From CAJQQY01 sp964352225 (GTDB lineage Bacteria > Bacteroidota > Bacteroidia > Chitinophagales > Saprospiraceae), in the NCBI GenBank assembly GCA_964352225.1, contig CAYGRM010000218.1, forward strand, positions 1-11,220: DNA of 11,220 nucleotides, written 5' to 3'. The notes under the pieces were generated by a model. It did not search any database. It saw only the letters and a list, made by a program, of their open reading frames with translations, and had not been told where the DNA came from. Shown here piece by piece: positions 7,297 to 11,220 of the stretch. A program made the position numbers and the translations under genes. Position 1 is the stretch's first letter. The number at the start of each line of letters is the position of its first letter.

Positions 7297-9717
7297 ATGA
7301 AGATAATCATTTCTACAGTTTTCGTGTTCCTTTTCGTTTTTCAAATTCATGCACAACAAGATTCTAATCAATATTCACGAGTGAAAATTGACTTAACCAA
7401 TCACTCTATTCAAGATGTAGCTAGGATTGGATTAGAAGCAGATCATGGAGATTATGCCAAAGGAAAACATTTGATCAACGATTTTTCCAATCAAGAAATT
7501 GACCTCCTTCGGCAAAATGAAATTCCTTTTGAAATATTAATTGAAGATGTAAAAGCATATTATGTTGCTCGAAATCAACCAAGACATCATCATGAACATG
7601 AGGTTCAAATTCGAACTTTAGGGAATTGTGATGACGACGGAACAGGAGTTCAATATGATTATGAAACTCCTGTAAATTATGAAGATGGTTCCATGGGAGG
7701 TTATTTAACTTATGATGAATTGTTGGCGACACTAGATGAAATGGTGGCACTTTATCCTAATTTAATTTCTGCCAAGGCTCCGATTGGAAATATTTTAACT
7801 CATGAAGGAAGACCGATTTATTGGCTTCGACTTTCTGATAATCCAAATGTTGATGAAGCTGAACCCGAGGTACTTTACACCGCTTTGCATCATGCTCGCG
7901 AACCGAATAGTTTGTCCCAAATGGTTTTTTACCTGTGGTACCTTTTAGAAAATTATGACTCAGATCCAGAGGTGAAATATTTAGTAGATAATACTGCGAT
8001 GTACTTTATTCCATGCATTAATCCAGATGGATATATTTACAATGAGAATATCGATCCCAATGGAGGAGGACTTTGGAGAAAAAATAAATACTCAGAGAAT
8101 GGAGAATTGATTGGAGTTGACTTAAATCGAAATTATGGCTATCAATGGGGAATTGATGATAACGGTTCGTCTCCCAATCCAAATAGTAATGTATATCGCG
8201 GAACTGGACCATTCTCAGAGCCTGAGAATCAAGCAGTTAGAGATTTTTGCAATGCGCATCAGTTTAAGATTACTTTGAATTATCATTCCTATGGAAACTT
8301 ATTAATTTATCCTTGGGGGTATAGTGATCAAATAACAGATGAGCATGATACTTTCTCTGCTTTTGCCACCGCGATGACTCGCGAAAATGATTTTTTTGCA
8401 GGGACAGGAACTCAAACCGTTGGATATTCAGTCAATGGAAATAGTGATGATTGGATGTACGGAGAGACTGATTCTAAACCTGCAATTTATTCTATGACTC
8501 CTGAAATTGGAGATGGCAATTTTGGTTTTTGGCCAACGCAGGATGATATTGATCGATTGAATAAATCAACCCTCAGACAGAATTTGACGACTGCTCATTT
8601 GGTATTAAACTATGGAGAAGCGGAGGAAATAAATCCATCGGCGAATTTAACTTCGAAAATTGGTTCTCTTGAAATGTCCCTAAAAAAGTACGGCCTCGAA
8701 ACTGGCAATCTTAATTTTTCAGTTGCTGGAATTGGAAATTTATCCATTACTTCAACCAATTCTTTTACGTGGACGATGACTCACTTAGATGAAGAAATAG
8801 TAACTTTTGATTATCTCATTTCAGATGATGCAGTTAATAATGAGGAGTTGAAATTTGCGATTGCGATAGACAATGGATTGTACATTGCACACGATACTCT
8901 TACAAAAGTATTTTTGTCTGGCGATGTTAATATTGGTCTTTCAGATATGGGAGACGGAATTGATAATTGGAATGTGAATGGGGATTGGGCTGAGACGACA
9001 GAGGAATTTTATTCGAGTGCTACAAGTTATACTGATTCGCCATTTGGGGATTATGAACCGAATCAAACCAATACGATGACGTTGAATAATCCAATTGATT
9101 TAACTGATGCAGAAAGTGCTATTTTAAACTTTTATGCTAAATGGGATATTGAAACCAATTATGATTTAGCACAAGTAATGGGTTCGACTGATGGAATTAA
9201 TTTTACTCCATTGTGCGGAGAATATACCACTCCAGGAACCAACGCACAAGATTTTAATGAACCAGTTTATGAGGGAACTCAAGTAGATTGGGTGATGGAA
9301 GAAATTAATTTAGCGGACTATATTGGAGAAATGCTTTGGATTAGATTCAGATTAAAAGCAGACGGTGGAGTAGAGGGAGATGGATTTTATTTTGATGATT
9401 TGACGGTGAATATTGTAACTGAATCAACATCTGTAGAAAATGAAAAAGAGAAAATCTCAAGCCTGCAAGTTTTCCCAAATCCATTTAGTGAATCTTTGAA
9501 GGTTAATTTAAATCTTTCAACGCAAGTAGAAAATCTTGAATTAAGAATGGTAAATGCTTTGGGACAGGAAGTGATGAAGGTATATCATGATAATTTACCG
9601 GCAGGTAATCATCAGTTTGAGTTAGATAAAACTGGGAGGTCAGAAGGAATTTATTTTTTACAAATTTTTGTAAATGAACTAAATGTTGGTGGGCAAAAAG
9701 TTATCAAATTAAAATAA
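7297..9717 (+). CDS. Secreted M14 zinc carboxypeptidase with T9SS type A sorting domain
   Basis: This is a predicted extracellular metallocarboxypeptidase that removes C-terminal amino acids from peptides. Residues 1-19 are a signal peptide ending ...QIHA. Residues about 20-95 resemble an activation propeptide, ending in a His-rich linker (RHHHEHE, 96-102). The catalytic domain spans about 135-440. Its zinc ligands are His199 and Glu202 in HARE plus His330 in YHSYG; substrate-binding Asn277-Arg278 lie in DLNRNYG and the catalytic base is Glu403 in TPEIG. After a beta-rich linker, residues about 549-706 look like a MAM/lectin-like jelly-roll with the characteristic GDGFYFDDLTV ending. Residues about 724-806 are a T9SS type A sorting domain (VFPNPFSESLKV ... 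GIYFLQI ... KVIKLK). The protein should cross the outer membrane by T9SS and be released or anchored at the surface. A small lipoprotein gene follows with no gap. The specificity subtype is not determined. Confidence 0.95.
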   Translation: MKIIISTVFVFLFVFQIHAQQDSNQYSRVKIDLTNHSIQDVARIGLEADHGDYAKGKHLINDFSNQEIDLLRQNEIPFEILIEDVKAYYVARNQPRHHHEHEVQIRTLGNCDDDGTGVQYDYETPVNYEDGSMGGYLTYDELLATLDEMVALYPNLISAKAPIGNILTHEGRPIYWLRLSDNPNVDEAEPEVLYTALHHAREPNSLSQMVFYLWYLLENYDSDPEVKYLVDNTAMYFIPCINPDGYIYNENIDPNGGGLWRKNKYSENGELIGVDLNRNYGYQWGIDDNGSSPNPNSNVYRGTGPFSEPENQAVRDFCNAHQFKITLNYHSYGNLLIYPWGYSDQITDEHDTFSAFATAMTRENDFFAGTGTQTVGYSVNGNSDDWMYGETDSKPAIYSMTPEIGDGNFGFWPTQDDIDRLNKSTLRQNLTTAHLVLNYGEAEEINPSANLTSKIGSLEMSLKKYGLETGNLNFSVAGIGNLSITSTNSFTWTMTHLDEEIVTFDYLISDDAVNNEELKFAIAIDNGLYIAHDTLTKVFLSGDVNIGLSDMGDGIDNWNVNGDWAETTEEFYSSATSYTDSPFGDYEPNQTNTMTLNNPIDLTDAESAILNFYAKWDIETNYDLAQVMGSTDGINFTPLCGEYTTPGTNAQDFNEPVYEGTQVDWVMEEINLADYIGEMLWIRFRLKADGGVEGDGFYFDDLTVNIVTESTSVENEKEKISSLQVFPNPFSESLKVNLNLSTQVENLELRMVNALGQEVMKVYHDNLPAGNHQFELDKTGRSEGIYFLQIFVNELNVGGQKVIKLK

Positions 9718-10041
9718 ATGGATATGAAATACATCTTATCTTTTTTTGTAATTACATTGTTATTTTTCTTTTTGACATCGTGTAGTGATGGAAAAAAAAT
9801 AACTAATTCAGCTACGAAAAATGAAATTGTTGCTACCCTTCGAGGCAAAGTTAAACCCCAACAAGTGGAAGCTGCCTTTCAAAAATATAAAATGCAATCA
9901 ATTAAAGCTATTGATCAAAGTACCAATACTTGGTTGTTTACTTTTGATGAAAACTTAATTGATCCAGATAAATTTTTGAGCTCTTTGCAAGATTCTCAAT
10001 TTATTAAATCTGCAAAATTTGGGGTGAAGATGGATCAATAA
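9718..10041 (+). CDS. Small lipoprotein with subtilase-prodomain/I9-like fold (function unknown)
   Basis: I do not recognise a named family with certainty. The first 22 residues form a lipoprotein signal with lipobox LTSC (Cys22). The mature part is about 85 residues and predicts as beta-alpha-beta-beta-alpha-beta: strand EIVATLRG (36-43), helix PQQVEAAFQKY (47-57), strand MQSIKAI, strand TWLFTFD, helix DPDKFLSSLQ (82-91), and strand AKFGVKM. This order and the spacing of hydrophobic residues resemble the inhibitor-I9-like propeptides of subtilases, but no protease domain is attached. The ATG at 9718 abuts the carboxypeptidase stop (TAAATG); an ATG at 9724, giving MKYILSFF, is an equally good start. 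Either way it is translationally coupled to the peptidase. It could be a protease inhibitor, a folding helper, or an unrelated ferredoxin-like lipoprotein. The fold assignment is inference. Confidence 0.75.
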   Translation: MDMKYILSFFVITLLFFFLTSCSDGKKITNSATKNEIVATLRGKVKPQQVEAAFQKYKMQSIKAIDQSTNTWLFTFDENLIDPDKFLSSLQDSQFIKSAKFGVKMDQ

Positions 10042-10045
10042 ATAG

Positions 10046-10082
10046 AAAAGGTGATAGCGTTTAAAACACTATCACCTTTTTT
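10046..10082. terminator. Strong bidirectional Rho-independent terminator
   Basis: A perfect 12-base stem is formed by AAAAGGTGATAG (10046-10057) and CTATCACCTTTT (10069-10080), with an 11-base loop that can pair a little further, and a T-run continuing to 10082. It begins 5 bases after the small lipoprotein stop. The A-run on its left gives a U-tract on the - strand, so it can also end the DUF3037 transcript, whose stop is at 10106. Confidence 0.88.
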
Positions 10083-10105
10083 ATATATTGGTTGTAACAT
10101 TATAT

Positions 10106-10492
10106 TTACAAAACATATTTTTCAAATAAGTCTTCTAGCATCAAAGCTGGATTTTCGCAAATTCCAGTATGAACTTTTGAGTGCTGAATTATCGTACTTC
10201 TTGAAGCAGTCAACCAACGGAACCGACCAGCCAAATCTAGTTGAGCAATTTTCCCACCTCTCGGATCTCCCTGACAAATCAAGTCCCAACTTTTTAAGTA
10301 GTTAGAAAATTCCTCTAAATCAGCATCTTTTGAAAAAGCCAAAATTCGATCTTGATCAATATGATATTTTACCCCCAGATATTTTTTCCTTTTGGAAAAT
10401 AAAATAACTCCAACATTGAGAAATTCTTCTCGCTCCACCTTTGGCACAAAACGAATGAACGCATATTCAAAAACTTCACTTCCTGGCATCAT
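10106..10492 (-). CDS. DUF3037 domain-containing protein
   Basis: This is a 128-residue protein of the DUF3037 family, function unknown. Family features are the opening YAFIRFVPKVEREEFLNVGV (10-29), a middle region ending in the conserved GRFRWLTASRSTIIQ (88-102), and the closing HTGICENPALMLEDLFEKYV. No signal peptide or membrane segment is seen, so it should be cytoplasmic. Its ATG lies 17 bases inside the 3' end of the HipA-like kinase gene; a second ATG directly follows and would give a 14-base overlap. In many bacteria DUF3037 genes sit beside a HipA-like gene in this same order, so the two products probably act together. No antitoxin-like DNA-binding domain is present. Confidence 0.93.
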   Translation of the reverse strand: MMPGSEVFEYAFIRFVPKVEREEFLNVGVILFSKRKKYLGVKYHIDQDRILAFSKDADLEEFSNYLKSWDLICQGDPRGGKIAQLDLAGRFRWLTASRSTIIQHSKVHTGICENPALMLEDLFEKYVL

Positions 10493-11220
10493 TGGCTTCT
10501 TTAGTTAATAAATCTAAGTTTGAAACTTTAGTTTTTATAAAAGTGGCATACACTTTTCTCTTTTCCTCAGGAGATATGGAATCTGATTCTTCGGTTAAGA
10601 AATCATCAGGAACCAGACTTACGATTTGGTCGATCATTTCTTCAGTAAGTAAAGATTTAATTTCATTGGCTGCTGTTGCTAGTTCAGTTGCTCTTTCCAA
10701 CATGACATGATCTTTGATTAAAGGAAAAGTTCCATTGGCGTGCTTTTCCCAAGTATCCCAACTATGATGAAAATAAAAACTTGCACCATGGTCAATCAAC
10801 CACAACTCCTTATTCCAATTCAGCATATTAGTATTCCTAGCCGTTCGATCCATATTGGAAATGATACTATCCAAAAGTACCACTTTAGAAGATGACATCG
10901 GATCTGCCACAGAAACAATTGGGTCATAAGTAATCGCGCCAGAAAGATAATGTAATCCTAAATTTAAGCCTACACTAAATTTTAGTAAGTCTTGAATTTC
11001 TTCATCTCCTTCAGATTGGCCAAAAGAATTATCCAAATTCATCAACACTAATTCAGGCATTTTCAAACCAATCGCTCTTGCTAATTCTCCTCCAATTAAT
11101 TCGGCGATCAAAGCTTTTTTCCCTTGACCAGCACCTCGAAATTTTATCACATATAGAAAACCATCATCAGCCTCGACTATCGCAGGTAATGAGCCACCTT
11201 CCCTTAATGGAGTTACATAT
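10476..11220 (-). CDS. HipA-like kinase (HipA_2 family), 5' end beyond the window
   Basis: This is a predicted protein kinase-like fold enzyme related to the kinase core of HipA but lacking the full HipA architecture. The open frame continues through 11220: codons 11151-11219 encode YVTPLREGGSLPAIVEADDG, FLY, in line with the family start, so a GTG at 11148-11150 is not the true start and only some ten residues are likely missing. The segments REGGSLP and KFRGAGQGKKAL match the nucleotide-binding part of the family. NMDRTARNTNML carries the catalytic-loop Asp (codon 10848-10850) and Asn residues, and LIDHGAS carries the metal-binding Asp (10791-10793), like the DFG-equivalent of HipA. The 3' end overlaps the DUF3037 gene. 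No HipB-like antitoxin gene is seen on the visible side. Substrate unknown. Confidence 0.93.
   Translation of the reverse strand, partial: YVTPLREGGSLPAIVEADDGFLYVIKFRGAGQGKKALIAELIGGELARAIGLKMPELVLMNLDNSFGQSEGDEEIQDLLKFSVGLNLGLHYLSGAITYDPIVSVADPMSSSKVVLLDSIISNMDRTARNTNMLNWNKELWLIDHGASFYFHHSWDTWEKHANGTFPLIKDHVMLERATELATAANEIKSLLTEEMIDQIVSLVPDDFLTEESDSISPEEKRKVYATFIKTKVSNLDLLTKEANDARK

Noticed and set aside
10051..10305. 84-residue + strand open frame over the DUF3037 gene
   Set aside because: Its start falls inside the terminator hairpin and it is antisense to a conserved gene.
10476..11220. Classical HipBA toxin-antitoxin locus
   Set aside because: There is no HipB-like helix-turn-helix gene and the kinase is the short HipA_2 type paired with DUF3037. 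A toxin role is unproven.

Overview
The window looks like a chromosomal stretch of a Bacteroidota bacterium. It is AT-rich (by eye about two-thirds A+T). Most genes lack a strong Shine-Dalgarno sequence, and the best promoter candidates resemble the Bacteroidota -33 TTTG / -7 TAnnTTTG type rather than sigma70 boxes. The clearest marker is a secreted carboxypeptidase that ends in a type A C-terminal sorting domain of the type IX secretion system (T9SS), which is confined to this phylum. I cannot fix the class or genus from sequence alone. No mobile element, CRISPR array, tRNA or rRNA is visible.

Layout, left to right. (1) A DUF3336-patatin phospholipase/lipase gene on the + strand (103-1569) converges on a GMP reductase gene, guaC, on the - strand (1688-2728). 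A long imperfect hairpin between them probably terminates both. (2) A 255-base divergent spacer, with a perfect 12-base palindrome just upstream of guaC, leads into a + strand run: a lipoprotein alpha/beta-hydrolase (2984-4747), then pxpA, pxpB and pxpC (4818-7053), which encode the three subunits of the prokaryotic ATP-dependent 5-oxoprolinase. The pxp genes are tightly packed: a 3-base gap with a TTG start for pxpB, then an 8-base overlap between pxpB and pxpC. (3) After a 243-base spacer holding small inverted repeats and a likely promoter comes a large M14 zinc carboxypeptidase with a T9SS signal (7297-9717). Directly coupled to it is a 107-residue lipoprotein (9718-10041) whose mature part looks like an isolated I9/subtilase-prodomain-like fold. 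A strong bidirectional hairpin terminator ends this pair. (4) On the - strand a DUF3037 gene (10106-10492) overlaps by 17 bases the end of a HipA-like kinase gene (10476 to beyond 11220). This is a recurrent bacterial gene pair of unknown function.

How the genes may work together. PxpABC recycles 5-oxoproline, a spontaneous damage product of glutamine/glutamate and a product of peptide turnover, to glutamate. The carboxypeptidase would act outside the cell and release amino acids from peptides, so both suit a protein-degrading, peptide-using lifestyle, but nothing links them directly. GuaC is purine salvage. The patatin protein is probably a cytoplasmic or membrane-associated lipid hydrolase. 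The least explained parts are the carboxypeptidase/small-lipoprotein pair and the HipA-like/DUF3037 pair.
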